Below are positions 48,469 through 57,461 of a stretch of 64,000 nt of DNA, piece after piece. The position numbers and the translations under genes are program-made. This DNA is from Streptomyces sp. NBC_01116 (GTDB lineage Bacteria > Actinomycetota > Actinomycetes > Streptomycetales > Streptomycetaceae). The notes beneath the pieces are model-generated. The model saw only the letters and a list, made by a program, of their open reading frames with translations. It made no database searches and was not told where the DNA came from. Numbering within the stretch: the stretch's first letter is position 1; the number at the start of each line of letters is the position of its first letter. The DNA lies in the NCBI RefSeq assembly GCF_041435495.1, contig NZ_CP108644.1, forward strand, positions 4,697,501-4,761,500, read 5' to 3'.

Positions 48469-49119
48469 TCACTCCTCCAGGCCGTTGCCCCAGATCCAGG
48501 CGGCGATGCCGACCCGGTTGCGGACGCTCAGCTTGCGCTGGATGTTGGCGACATGGGTCTTGGCCGTGCCGGCCGAGATGAACAGCTCGGTCCCGATCTC
48601 CGCGTTGGTCATTCCCTTGGCGACCAGGCGGGCGATCTCCGTTTCCCTGCTCGTCAGGGCGTCCATCGGCTGCGCGGGCCTGGGGCGGCCGGCGTTCCGG
48701 TGGTGTTGCAGCAGGCTGATCGTGAGGGAGGGGCTGATCAGTGTGTCGCCCGCCATCGCGGCGCGTACCGCCTCCACCAGCAGCGTCGGGCCCGAGCGCT
48801 TCAGGAGGAAGCCGCAGGCGCCGTTGCGCAGCGCCGTGTGGGCGTACTCGTCGAGTCCGAAGGTCGTCACCACCACCACGCGCATCGGATGCTCGACGTC
48901 GGGTCCGGCGAGCCGCCGGGTGACCTCCAGGCCGTCCAGGCGCGGCATGCGGATGTCGGCCAGCACGACGTCCGGGTTCAGCTTCGCGGCGAGTTCTACG
49001 GCTTCCAGGCCGTCGCGCGCCTCGCCGATCACCTCCATGTCGGGCTGAGAATCCAGGATGAGGCGGAATCCGAGGCGTACGGATTCCTGGTCGTCGGCGA
49101 GGAGGATGCGAACTGTCAC
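48469..49119 (-). CDS. NarL/LuxR-family response regulator
   Basis: A 216-residue regulator. The receiver has ILLADDQ (acidic pair), phospho-acceptor Asp in PDVVLADIRMPRLDG, and Lys in GFLLKRSG. The HTH is LTSRETEIARLVAKGMTNAE, then IGTELFISAGTAKTHVANIQ. It should bind DNA when phosphorylated. The likely partner kinase is at 50386-51630, with a membrane protein gene between them on the opposite strand. It is transcribed toward the island's right edge. Confidence 0.9.
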   Translation of the reverse strand: MTVRILLADDQESVRLGFRLILDSQPDMEVIGEARDGLEAVELAAKLNPDVVLADIRMPRLDGLEVTRRLAGPDVEHPMRVVVVTTFGLDEYAHTALRNGACGFLLKRSGPTLLVEAVRAAMAGDTLISPSLTISLLQHHRNAGRPRPAQPMDALTSRETEIARLVAKGMTNAEIGTELFISAGTAKTHVANIQRKLSVRNRVGIAAWIWGNGLEE

Positions 49120-49267
49120 GGTGCGTACGGTAGTTCGCTCTGGAAACGACGAGCCAGCGGAAACGTGTGCGCGTCAAGCCCGCGTAGGCACATCTGCCGT
49201 TCGGGAGATGTGCCGAACGGCCCTGCCAGGAAGGCTGGTCGGCGAGGCGATCCAAGGAGGAAGCATC

Positions 49268-50347
49268 ATGACCCAGGTGGTCGAGCACCCGTCATCGCGG
49301 ACAGCGGGCGGTGCCGAGGGTGTCCCAGGTCCGGTGGGCGAGCGGTTCGACAGGGCGGCCCTGATCGGCTACGTGGCCTTTCTCGCGCTCCTCCTCTACG
49401 GGCTCGCCCACACCTACTGGGCCCTCGGCGGGGACGGCTTCCCGTTCGGTGCCGACGACGCCAATCCGGAGTACTCGGCCTTCGAGCACGTCGGCCGCGA
49501 CCGGTTGGCGCCGTGGATCGCGGGCGGGTTCCTGGGCAGCGCGGCGGTGGCTCTCCTCCTTGCCCTGCCGGGCCGCCGGCGGATACCCGCCCGGGTGCTG
49601 GTGGGCGCCTCCGGGTTCTCGGCCGCCGCGGTGTTCTGCGCGCTCGCCGACTTCCGCATCCTCGGCAATCTCGCCTATGTCTTCATGCTGAAGTTCGGCG
49701 CGATCAACTGGACCGTGATCAACCAGCTGTTCGCGGTGGTCTCGGTGGGCCTCATGCTCGCCTCGGCGATCGTCTACCAGCGCCGCACCTCCGGCGCGTG
49801 CACCGGCTGCGGGCGTACCGGCTCGGGTGCCGGATGGACCACGCCGGAGGCCGCGGCCCGCTGGGGCAAGCGGGCCGCCTGGACGGCAGTCGCCGTCCCG
49901 CTGCTCTATGCCAGCACGCGGTGGGCCTGGGCCCTGGGTATTCCGCTCGGCATCTCCGAGGAGCTGTGGGAGGAGGGCAAGGAGGACAACCTCTGGATCG
50001 CCGGCGCCGCGCTCGCCACCATGGGAGCGCTCGGCTCGCTGCTCACTCTGGGCCTGGTGCAGCGCTGGGGCGAGGTCTTCCCCCGGTGGATGGTGGGCCT
50101 CAGGGGGCGGCGGGTGCCGTTGAGCCTGGCCGTCGTTCCGGCCACGCTGGTCTCCGTCATGGTGACGATCGCCGGGGTCATGTACATCCGGCTGCACTTC
50201 CAGGGGGCCTTCGACAACCAGAGGGACGACTGGGGGGCCACGGTTCCGGAGATGATCTGGCCGGTGTGGGGCATCGCCCTGGCCGCCGCCACGCTCGCCT
50301 ACTACTTCCGGCGGCGTGGGGCGTGCAGGCGCTGCACCCGCGGCTGA
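49268..50347 (+). CDS. Multi-pass membrane protein, probable target of the flanking two-component system
   Basis: A 359-residue protein with about 8 hydrophobic segments, including ALIGYVAFLALLLYGLAHTY, LAVVPATLVSVMVTIAGVMY and WPVWGIALAAATLAYYF. A cytoplasmic loop has CTGCGRTG and the tail ends CRRCTRG, which may bind metal. No transport family motif is recognised. ATG 49268 follows AAGGAGG. It is divergent from the response regulator and convergent with the sensor kinase. Its place between the two suggests it is their regulated gene. Confidence 0.75.
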   Translation: MTQVVEHPSSRTAGGAEGVPGPVGERFDRAALIGYVAFLALLLYGLAHTYWALGGDGFPFGADDANPEYSAFEHVGRDRLAPWIAGGFLGSAAVALLLALPGRRRIPARVLVGASGFSAAAVFCALADFRILGNLAYVFMLKFGAINWTVINQLFAVVSVGLMLASAIVYQRRTSGACTGCGRTGSGAGWTTPEAAARWGKRAAWTAVAVPLLYASTRWAWALGIPLGISEELWEEGKEDNLWIAGAALATMGALGSLLTLGLVQRWGEVFPRWMVGLRGRRVPLSLAVVPATLVSVMVTIAGVMYIRLHFQGAFDNQRDDWGATVPEMIWPVWGIALAAATLAYYFRRRGACRRCTRG

Positions 50348-50385
50348 GGCGAGCCGGTACGGGCAGGCGCCGCGGCGGGACGGCC

Positions 50386-51630
50386 TCAGCTCAGTGGCAG
50401 GACCGCGGTGACCTGCCAGCCGTGTTCCCCGTGAACGCCGAACTCCAGGGTCCCTCCGAGCGCCCGGGTGCGTTCGGCGAGCCCCGCCAGGCCGCTGGCC
50501 CCCTGCCGCCCCCGGTCACCCAGGCGCCCGTCGCCCGGATCGCCGACGGTGGCAGGGCCGTTCGTCACGGACACGGAGAGCACCGGCTCCGGGCGATCCG
50601 GTTCGGGCGTCACGGACACGGTCACCCAGGGCGCGCCGCCGGCGTGCCGCCGTACGTTGGTCAGCGCCTCCACCACCACGCGGTGGGCCGTGCTCGCCAC
50701 TTCGCGGGGGATTCGGGCGAGCTGCTCGGGCAACCCGGTCATGTCCAGTCGGACGTCGCTCCGGCCCGCCGCGCGGAACCGGTCCACGACGTCCACGATG
50801 TCCTCCAGGTCGTACGCGACGGGCGGTGACGCGTTCGTCGCGCCCCGGTCGGCCGGGACCGTTTCGTCGGAGGACCTGAGCATGTGGACCGTACGGTCCA
50901 GGGAGCCGAGGGCCTGGAGACCGGAGGCCTCGATCTGCTGGAGGAGCGGCGCGATCTTCTCCGGCTGCTCCGCGCCGATCACCTGGGCCGCCTGTGCCAG
51001 CACGACGATGCCCGAGACGTCGTGGGCGACGAAGTCATGCAGATCGCCCGCCAGTTGGAGGCGCTGAGTGAGCCGGGCCTCGTGCACCGCACGGATCCTT
51101 CGGGTCTCCAGGGCGCGCAGACCGCCGCCCGCGGCGGCCGCTGCGATGGCGCCGAGCGCGAAGAACGAGCTCTGCGCGGCGGCTTCCCGTGCGGTCGGGG
51201 GGAGGTGGAGCCGCAGGAGCGCCGTCGAGGCCAGAATCCCGAGCACGGTGCAGAGCACGAAGGCCTGCCGGGTAGTCCCGGCGTACCGGGCGACCAGGCA
51301 GACGAGCAGCAGAAGCGCCGTGATCTCCACCAGGGTGGCGACGCCGGTCGCCGCCGCCCGGGCCGGAGGGGCCCCGAACAGGGTGCCCAGGGCGGAGCTC
51401 GCCGCCACCGCGGCCGCGGCCGCCGGGACCAGCCGGTCCCTGCCGTGCAGCGAGGCCACGGCGAGGGCGCCCAGCACCGCGACCACCATGGGCAGGGCCG
51501 CGCGCCAGCCGGCTGACGGGCCCGTCAGCAGACCGGCCGGCACCGCGAGCAGCGCCAGAACCGCGCAGACCGGGCCGACGGTGCGCTCCCGGAGGCGGGC
51601 CGGGGTGAAGTCCCCCGCAGTCGTCCCCAT
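50386..51630 (-). CDS. Sensor histidine kinase (HisKA_3 type)
   Basis: A 414-residue kinase. The N-terminal 170 residues hold about five or six membrane helices with short loops. The phospho-acceptor His is in QLAGDLHDFVAHDVSGIVVL, typical of the NarX/DesK class. The ATP-binding part includes VVVEALTNVRRHAGG (N box) and GASGLAGLAERTRALGG (G2). It should phosphorylate the response regulator at 48469. ATG 51630 gives a natural start. Confidence 0.88.
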   Translation of the reverse strand: MGTTAGDFTPARLRERTVGPVCAVLALLAVPAGLLTGPSAGWRAALPMVVAVLGALAVASLHGRDRLVPAAAAAVAASSALGTLFGAPPARAAATGVATLVEITALLLLVCLVARYAGTTRQAFVLCTVLGILASTALLRLHLPPTAREAAAQSSFFALGAIAAAAAGGGLRALETRRIRAVHEARLTQRLQLAGDLHDFVAHDVSGIVVLAQAAQVIGAEQPEKIAPLLQQIEASGLQALGSLDRTVHMLRSSDETVPADRGATNASPPVAYDLEDIVDVVDRFRAAGRSDVRLDMTGLPEQLARIPREVASTAHRVVVEALTNVRRHAGGAPWVTVSVTPEPDRPEPVLSVSVTNGPATVGDPGDGRLGDRGRQGASGLAGLAERTRALGGTLEFGVHGEHGWQVTAVLPLS

Positions 51631-51867
51631 TTCCTGGATTCTACGTACCCGTCAGGTTCTTCCCGGCTCTGGTGGGCCGGTGCTCCCGGAAGCCCTAACT
51701 GCCGCTCCACGAAGCGATATTCTTCGACGCGACATCCTCTACCGGCGGTGGCCATGCTGCGGATCGGCAACTCATTCACCCAACTCCCCTTATGTGTCGG
51801 TCCTCTTCGCTCGGCCTCCCGTCCACCGACTCCCCATCGCCCAGCGCCTCAGAGCAAGGATGACCGG

Positions 51868-52668
51868 ATGAACGTCGGCACTTCCCGCACCGCACCGCCA
51901 GTGAAAGTCGTCGCGGATGGATGGCTGCGTCGCTACACCGCGCCGGCGGACGTCCGCCGCAGGCTCGTGGTCCTGCCGCACGCGGGCGGCTCGCCCGGCT
52001 TCTTCCACCCCTGGGCCGCCGCGCTGGACAGCGGTACGGAGCTGCTGGTCGCGAGCTACCCCGGACGCCACGACCGGCTGGGCGAACCCTGCGTCACGGC
52101 GATGGACGAGCTGGCCGACCGGGTGACCGAAGCGGTCCTCCCCTTCCACGACGTACCGCTGTCGCTCTTCGGCCACAGCATGGGAGCCTCGCTCGCCTAC
52201 GAGGTGGCGCTGCGCCTGAGGCACCGGCACGGGAGGAGCCCGGCGGCGCTGCACGTGTCGAGCCGTACGCCGCCGCACCGCCTGACCCCACGGGACCTGC
52301 ACGAACAGGGCGACGACGCGTTGATCGAGGAGGTGCGCCGGCTCGGCGGCACCGACGAGTCGGTCCTCGGCGACCCGGACCTCCGGGAGATCATCCTGCC
52401 CGCCATTCGCGCCGACTTCACGATCGTCGGGACCTATGGACCGCGTCCGGCCGATCCGGTCGGCTGCCCCGTGTACGCGTACATCGGGGACGAGGACCCG
52501 AACACCTCGGTGGAGGACATGTCGGCGTGGTCCGACGTCGCCCCCGACGGTTTCCGGCTGGACGTCCTGCCCGGAGGCCACTTCTACCTGGTCGAGCAGC
52601 ACAAGCCGCTGCTCCGGTCCGTCCTCGCCCGCCTGCACTCCGCCGACGACGGCCCCGGTTCCTCCTGA
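51868..52668 (+). CDS. Type II thioesterase (alpha/beta hydrolase)
   Basis: A 266-residue thioesterase II. The motifs are VLPHAGGSPGFFHPWAAALD (oxyanion loop), nucleophile in LFGHSMGASLAYEVAL, and His in LPGGHFYLVEQH. Such enzymes hydrolyse misprimed acyl groups from carrier proteins in polyketide or peptide synthesis. No synthase gene is in the window, so it may serve in trans or be a leftover. ATG 51868 follows AAGGATGA; the frame is open upstream but overlaps a non-coding stretch. Confidence 0.88.
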   Translation: MNVGTSRTAPPVKVVADGWLRRYTAPADVRRRLVVLPHAGGSPGFFHPWAAALDSGTELLVASYPGRHDRLGEPCVTAMDELADRVTEAVLPFHDVPLSLFGHSMGASLAYEVALRLRHRHGRSPAALHVSSRTPPHRLTPRDLHEQGDDALIEEVRRLGGTDESVLGDPDLREIILPAIRADFTIVGTYGPRPADPVGCPVYAYIGDEDPNTSVEDMSAWSDVAPDGFRLDVLPGGHFYLVEQHKPLLRSVLARLHSADDGPGSS

Positions 52669-52738
52669 CCGTTCCTCCTGGCCGCGCCCTGTTCGACCGT
52701 GCCTGACCAGCGCCGGCCGGGCCGGTCAGGCCGGCAGG

Positions 52739-53143
52739 TCAGTCCGGTGCCTCGCCCGGGTACGCGCTCTCGAACGCCGCGTGGAACAGGGCCATGACGT
52801 CCTGCCTGGTGAGGCCCTCGGCGCGGGCCAGGTCCAGCCATTCGGCGAGCGCGGAGCGCAGGGGTGAGCCGGGGCCGGACTGGGGCTGGGCGAGGGAGCG
52901 GGTGATGAACGTGCCTGCTCCCTGGCGTACCTCGGCGAGGCCCATGCGTTCCAGTTCGCGGTAGGCCTTCAGGGTCGTGTTCGGGTTGACCTTGGTGGTC
53001 GCGGCGACCTGGGCGGCGGTGGGCAGCCGGTCACCCTCCTCCAGGGCGCCCATGCGCAGCGCCTGCTCGACCTGCCGGACGATCTGGAGATAGGTCGCCA
53101 CTCCACTGCGCCGGTCGATGCGGAACACGACCACGGTCTTCAC
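52739..53143 (-). CDS. GntR-family (YtrA-type) regulator
   Basis: A 134-residue regulator. The winged HTH is RLPTAAQVAATTKVNPNTTL, then KAYRELERMGLAEVRQGAGT. The short helical tail (about 50 residues), rather than a ligand-binding lobe, is typical of the YtrA subgroup, which controls neighbouring ABC-2 transporters. It is the last gene of the operon, 42 nt after the permease. The dyad at 55115-55138 upstream of the ATPase is the likely operator. Confidence 0.9.
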   Translation of the reverse strand: MKTVVVFRIDRRSGVATYLQIVRQVEQALRMGALEEGDRLPTAAQVAATTKVNPNTTLKAYRELERMGLAEVRQGAGTFITRSLAQPQSGPGSPLRSALAEWLDLARAEGLTRQDVMALFHAAFESAYPGEAPD

Positions 53144-53185
53144 CTTCCGCTCGATTGCGACATTTTACGTAGGAGCGGATGGTGC

Positions 53186-54160
53186 TCACAGCGGGCGGCG
53201 GGTGACCCGCCACAGGGTGAACGCCGTGAGCAGGGCCGTTCCGGCGAGCAGGATGCCCGCCGCGGTCCACTGCATCGGCGCCATCTGGCTGTAGTCGAGG
53301 TATTCGATCACGTCGTTGACGATGCCGTGTTCCTTGATGCAGGCGTTCTGCGCCTTCTCGGTCGCCTCGGCGCAGGTGCCCCAGCCGTACAGGGTCCCGT
53401 CGGCGCTGCCGACCCAGCGGTCCACCTCGTACGCCTCGGCGTAGCGGGCCGGGAGTTCGGTGCCCATCGGGTAGGTGAAGATCTGTGTGTCGCCGAGGCG
53501 TACGCGGATCTCGTCCCAGACGAACATGGTGGTGATCACCGTGAAGAGGAACGTGACCACCATGGCCGGGAGCACCCGGCGGATCAGGGTGCCGATGGTG
53601 ATGCCCGCGGCGGTGAGGAAGAGGAGGAACGCGGGCAGGACGGGGCCCGTGTTGTCGAAGACGGCGCCGTCGATCCAGTCGCTGAGGAAGACCGAGCGGT
53701 ACGGCTTCCACCACCAGGTGAACAGCGCCGAGAGCACCACGCCGGAGACCAGCGCGAGGGTGTAGGCCAGGCCCAGCTTGGCGATCAGCCACTGGCGGCG
53801 GGTCGCCGACTGGGTGGTGACGAGCTGCGCGGTGCCGTTCTCCTGGTCGCCCGCGATCAGCGGAGCGCCGATGAAGACGGCGAGGATCAGGGGGAGGCCG
53901 CCGAGGATGGAACTGACGTACTCGTAAACGCGGTTGTTCTCCATCGGCTGGCCGGCGTCCTTCTCCGGCCAGCCCTTCGCGTCGAGCAGCTGGACCAGCT
54001 CGTTGCGCCCGTACGCGATCAGGAGCGCGCCCACCAGCGTGAGGCCGAGGACGCAGGCCAGCGCGGTCCGGTGCTGGCGTACGACGAGCCACGGCATGCC
54101 GCGCAGCAGGCGGCGTCCGGAGTCGGTTCCGGCGGGCTTCTCGGTGAGGGTGGTGCTCAT
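53186..54160 (-). CDS. ABC-2 type transporter permease
   Basis: A 324-residue permease with six likely membrane segments: HRTALACVLGLTLVGALLIA, then LGGLPLILAVFIGAPLIAGD, and a last pair near WTAAGILLAGTALLTAFTLW. A long extracytoplasmic loop runs from about residue 200 to 290. It pairs with the ATPase ahead, overlapping it by 4 nt. Substrate unknown; YtrA-linked systems often export toxic peptides or lipids under cell-wall stress. Confidence 0.85.
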   Translation of the reverse strand: MSTTLTEKPAGTDSGRRLLRGMPWLVVRQHRTALACVLGLTLVGALLIAYGRNELVQLLDAKGWPEKDAGQPMENNRVYEYVSSILGGLPLILAVFIGAPLIAGDQENGTAQLVTTQSATRRQWLIAKLGLAYTLALVSGVVLSALFTWWWKPYRSVFLSDWIDGAVFDNTGPVLPAFLLFLTAAGITIGTLIRRVLPAMVVTFLFTVITTMFVWDEIRVRLGDTQIFTYPMGTELPARYAEAYEVDRWVGSADGTLYGWGTCAEATEKAQNACIKEHGIVNDVIEYLDYSQMAPMQWTAAGILLAGTALLTAFTLWRVTRRPL

Positions 54161-55101
54161 GCGGCCTGGGTCCCTTCGGCCTCGACGCGGGCGCCCTGGG
54201 TGTAGAGCGAGGGCGCGTCCGGGGAGCGGAGATGGGCGAGGAGGACTTCCTCCAGGGAGGGTTCGGCGCTCTCCCAGTCGGCAGGGATCGGCGCCTTCGG
54301 CCGGATCATCGCCTGGAACTGCCGCCCCTGGAGGCGGGTTTCGACGACGGTGTGGTCGGCCAGCTCGGGCGGCAGCGAGCCGTCCCGGGCCATTCCGGTG
54401 ACCAGCGCGTGGGCCGGGACCAGCGCGTCGGCGTCACCGGCCATCCGGATCCGGCCCTCGGAGACGACCAGCAGGTAGTCGCACATGTCCTCCAGCTCGG
54501 TCAGCATGTGCGAGGACATCACCACCGTCGTGCCGCGCTCGACGGCCTCCGCCATCAGCAGGGTGCTCATCTCGTCGCGGGCCAGCGGGTCGAGGTCCGA
54601 CATCGGCTCGTCCAGGAGCAGCAGCTCCGGCCGCTTGCCGAAGGCGAGCGCGAAGGCCACGCGGGTGCGCTGGCCGCCGGAGAGCGTGCCGACCCTCGCG
54701 TGCAGCGGGACGTTGCCCGAGCGGACGATGCGCGTCGCCGCCGCCGCGTCCCAGCCGGGGTTCAGCTCGGCGCCCATGCGCAGGGTGTCGGCCACGGTGA
54801 ACCGCTTGAACAGCGGCTTGTCCTGGCCGAGGAAGGCGAAGGAGGGCATCACGGCGGGGTCGTCGACCGGTACGCCGAAGATCCGTAGCTCGCCGGTCGT
54901 CGGCTGCACCTGCCGGGTCGCCAGGTTGAGCAGGGTGCTCTTGCCCGCCCCGTTCGGGCCGACCAGACCGCAGATGCGGCCGGCCGGGATCCGGAAGGAG
55001 CAGTCGCGCAGCGCCCAGCCGCGCCGGTAGCGCTTGCCCAGGCCGCGGGCTTCCAGTGCCCAGCTGCCGGACGTCGCGTTCGGAGTGCCCGTGTCCGCCA
55101 C
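54157..55101 (-). CDS. ABC transporter ATPase, YtrA-type operon
   Basis: A 314-residue ATPase. Walker A is LVGPNGAGKSTLLNLA, the signature is GTLSGGQRTRVAFALAFGKR, Walker B is LLLLDEPMSDLD, and the switch His is in VMSSHML. I start it at GTG 55101 (VADTGTPNATSG), with GAGGTGAGG 3-5 nt upstream; ATG 55128 lies inside the operator dyad. It heads the three-gene operon ATPase-permease-GntR. Confidence 0.88.
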   Translation of the reverse strand: MADTGTPNATSGSWALEARGLGKRYRRGWALRDCSFRIPAGRICGLVGPNGAGKSTLLNLATRQVQPTTGELRIFGVPVDDPAVMPSFAFLGQDKPLFKRFTVADTLRMGAELNPGWDAAAATRIVRSGNVPLHARVGTLSGGQRTRVAFALAFGKRPELLLLDEPMSDLDPLARDEMSTLLMAEAVERGTTVVMSSHMLTELEDMCDYLLVVSEGRIRMAGDADALVPAHALVTGMARDGSLPPELADHTVVETRLQGRQFQAMIRPKAPIPADWESAEPSLEEVLLAHLRSPDAPSLYTQGARVEAEGTQAA

Positions 55102-55114
55102 GCGCCTCACCTCA

Positions 55115-55138
55115 ATTCCATTAGTCAATTAATGGAAT
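55115..55138. promoter_or_regulatory. GntR/YtrA operator
   Basis: ATTCCATTA (55115-55123) and TAATGGAAT (55130-55138) form a perfect 9-bp dyad with a 6-bp spacer. It is strikingly AT-rich in a 70% GC context and 14 bp upstream of the ATPase start. On the minus strand TTGACT is included. It is the probable autoregulatory site of the GntR protein at 52739. Confidence 0.75.
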
Positions 55139-55251
55139 CATGGAGTCGTGAGGGAATGACTGTCAAGCCGGGCAGGCCGGTGAGGGCCGGACGCGGTGGA
55201 GGTGGAGGTGGCGGTGGAAGGACGGGGAGGGGGAGCGGGAAGGTGGTGGGC

Positions 55252-55896
55252 TCAGCCGCGCAGGAACGCCAGGACCGCGAGCACCCGGCGGTTGGTGGCG
55301 TCCGAGACGTCGAGGTCGAGCTTGGCGAGGATCGACCCGAAGTGCTTGCTGACCGTGCCCTCGCCGACGTGCAGGGCCTCGGCGACGGACGCGTTGGACC
55401 GGCCCTCCGCCATCAGCGCGAGCACCTCCAGCTCCCGGGCGGTGAGCCGGTCGAGCGGGTCGCGGCGACGCCGGATCAGCTGCCGTACGACCTCGGGGTC
55501 CACCACCGTGGCGCCCTCGGCCACCCGGCGCAGCGCGTCGGCGAACTCCTCGACGTGGCCGATGCGCTCCTTGAGCAGGTAGCCCACTCCCGTACCGTCC
55601 GAGGCGTCCAGCAGGTCCTCGGCGTAGGTGCGCTGGACGTACTGGCTGAGCACCAGCACCGGTAGCCCCGGCAGCTTCCCGCGCAGCGCGACCGCGGCCC
55701 GCAGTCCCTCGTCCGAGAAGCCGGGCGGCATCCGGACGTCGGTCACCACGATGTCCGGGCGGTGCTCCAGGGCGGCGGCCGTCAGCTCGTCGGCGGTGCC
55801 CACCGCGGCGAGGACCCGGTGCCCGAAGCGTTCCAGCAGGCCGACCAGGCCCTCGCGCAGGAGCACGCTGTCCTCGGCCAGTACGACGCGCAGCAT
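55252..55896 (-). CDS. NarL/LuxR-family response regulator
   Basis: A 214-residue regulator. The receiver starts VVLAEDSVLLREGL, with phospho-Asp in PDIVVTDVRMPPGF and Lys in GYLLKERIG. The HTH is LTARELEVLALMAEGRSNAS, then VAEALHVGEGTVSKHFGSIL. ATG 55896 overlaps the stop of the sensor kinase by one base. The pair should control the divergent exporter genes from 57462. Confidence 0.92.
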   Translation of the reverse strand: MLRVVLAEDSVLLREGLVGLLERFGHRVLAAVGTADELTAAALEHRPDIVVTDVRMPPGFSDEGLRAAVALRGKLPGLPVLVLSQYVQRTYAEDLLDASDGTGVGYLLKERIGHVEEFADALRRVAEGATVVDPEVVRQLIRRRRDPLDRLTARELEVLALMAEGRSNASVAEALHVGEGTVSKHFGSILAKLDLDVSDATNRRVLAVLAFLRG

Positions 55897-57326
55897 CAGG
55901 TCCTCGAATCCGCGGGCGGGCAGGGAACCTCCAGCCGGAACACCGTCGGCCCCCCGGGCGGACTGGACAGTAGCAGGGTCCCGCCCAGCACCGAGAGGCG
56001 ATCGGCGACGCCCTGGAGGCCGGTCCCGCCCCTGCCGCCGCGTCCGCTCCCGTTTACGCTCCCGCCGGCCGTTCCGCCCAGCCGTGCGCCCCCGCGTCCG
56101 TCGTCCTCGACCTCCACGGTCAGCCGCCTCCTCGCGGTCGCACCGGTCACCGTCACGCGCCCCGCCCCGCTGTGCTTCGCCACGTTCGCCAGGGCTTCGC
56201 TGACCGCGAAGTAGACGGCGGTCTCGACGGCTTCGGGCAGTCGGCCCGGTACGGCGAGCCGCACCTCGACCGGGACCGGTGAGCGGTCCGCCAGGTCCTC
56301 CACGGCGGCCTCCAGGCCCCGGTCGGTGAGGATGTGGGGGTGGATTCCGTGGATCAGCTCACGGATCTCCACCAGCGCGACCGACGCCTCCTCGTGCGCC
56401 CGGTCCAACAGCCCGCCCAGCGGCTCGGCGGGCCGCTCCAGCCGGGCGAGGCCCAGCGTCATGGAGAGGGCCACGAGCCGCTGCTGCGCGCCGTCGTGCA
56501 GGTCGCGCTCGATACGGCGGCGTTCCGCCTCGAACGCGTCCACCAGCCGCGTCCGCGACCGGTCCAGCTCCGCGATCCGGGAGTCGAGCGCGGAGTCCGG
56601 CGGGGAGAGCAGCGCCCGGGTCAGTACGGCCCGGCCCCGGGCCACCACCCCCAGCGGCCGGATCAGCAACGGCAGCAGCACCACCCCCGCCAGCAGCACC
56701 GCGAACGCCTCCGGCCAGGAGTCGGCGAGCCAGAGCTTCAGGACGCGCGCCTCGCCGTCCCCGCCCGCCGCCATCATCACCGGGGTCCCGATCAGCCCGC
56801 CGCACACCAGCAGTACGCTGCCGACGGCCAGCGCCTCCAGCGGCCACAGGACGAACGCGAACAGCAGCGCGTACGCCAACTCCCGCCAGGTGCAACGCTC
56901 CTGGAGTCTGGTCCGCAGCCAGGACGCCAGGCCCGGCTCGGGCGGTTCGCGGTGCGGATCGAGGAGAGGGGCCGGGTCGATCAGCCGGAGCCTGCGCCGT
57001 TCCAGCGCGGCCAGCGGAATCCCGGCGAGTACGAGCGTCAGCAGCAGCGGCACCCCGATGACGAGGACGGTCAGCGCGCTGCCCGCGACCGCCAGCAGGA
57101 GCAGCGTCACCAGCGTCGCCGCGCCGAGGGGCACGCTGGTCAGGAGATAGACCGCGGCACGCCACGGCCGGCCGCCGAGGAGCCGACGGGCCAGTGCCCG
57201 GGGGAGCGCCCGGGACAGCGCCCGGGGGACAGCTCGGGCTGCGGCCCGGGGGCGGGGCGGCCGGGGCTCCGAGAGGGCGGCCGGATGGGGCTCCGGGGGC
57301 GCGGGCGGTGGGCTGGGGGAGAGCAT
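55896..57326 (-). CDS. Sensor histidine kinase (HisKA_3 type, LiaS/DesK-like)
   Basis: A 476-residue kinase. A Pro/Arg-rich leader precedes four membrane helices (AAVYLLTSVPLGAATLVTLL, LTVLVIGVPLLLTLVLAGIP, and two more). The phospho-His is in ERRRIERDLHDGAQQRLVAL; the ATP-binding part includes VSEALANVAKHSGAG and GTGLQGVADRLSVLGG. ATG 57326 was chosen; GTG upstream is possible. It forms a system with the response regulator, divergent from the ABC exporter. Confidence 0.9.
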   Translation of the reverse strand: MLSPSPPPAPPEPHPAALSEPRPPRPRAAARAVPRALSRALPRALARRLLGGRPWRAAVYLLTSVPLGAATLVTLLLLAVAGSALTVLVIGVPLLLTLVLAGIPLAALERRRLRLIDPAPLLDPHREPPEPGLASWLRTRLQERCTWRELAYALLFAFVLWPLEALAVGSVLLVCGGLIGTPVMMAAGGDGEARVLKLWLADSWPEAFAVLLAGVVLLPLLIRPLGVVARGRAVLTRALLSPPDSALDSRIAELDRSRTRLVDAFEAERRRIERDLHDGAQQRLVALSMTLGLARLERPAEPLGGLLDRAHEEASVALVEIRELIHGIHPHILTDRGLEAAVEDLADRSPVPVEVRLAVPGRLPEAVETAVYFAVSEALANVAKHSGAGRVTVTGATARRRLTVEVEDDGRGGARLGGTAGGSVNGSGRGGRGGTGLQGVADRLSVLGGTLLLSSPPGGPTVFRLEVPCPPADSRT

Positions 57327-57461
57327 GCCGGGCACGCTACGAGACGGTCCGCCGGGCAGGCCACCCTGTTCTCTGCCCCTTCCCTGGTGGAGCTGGCTCC
57401 ACCAGGGAAGCCCCCTCTCGCTGCGATGTGCCGTGCGGGCGCCGCCGGTTGAGTGGACCCC

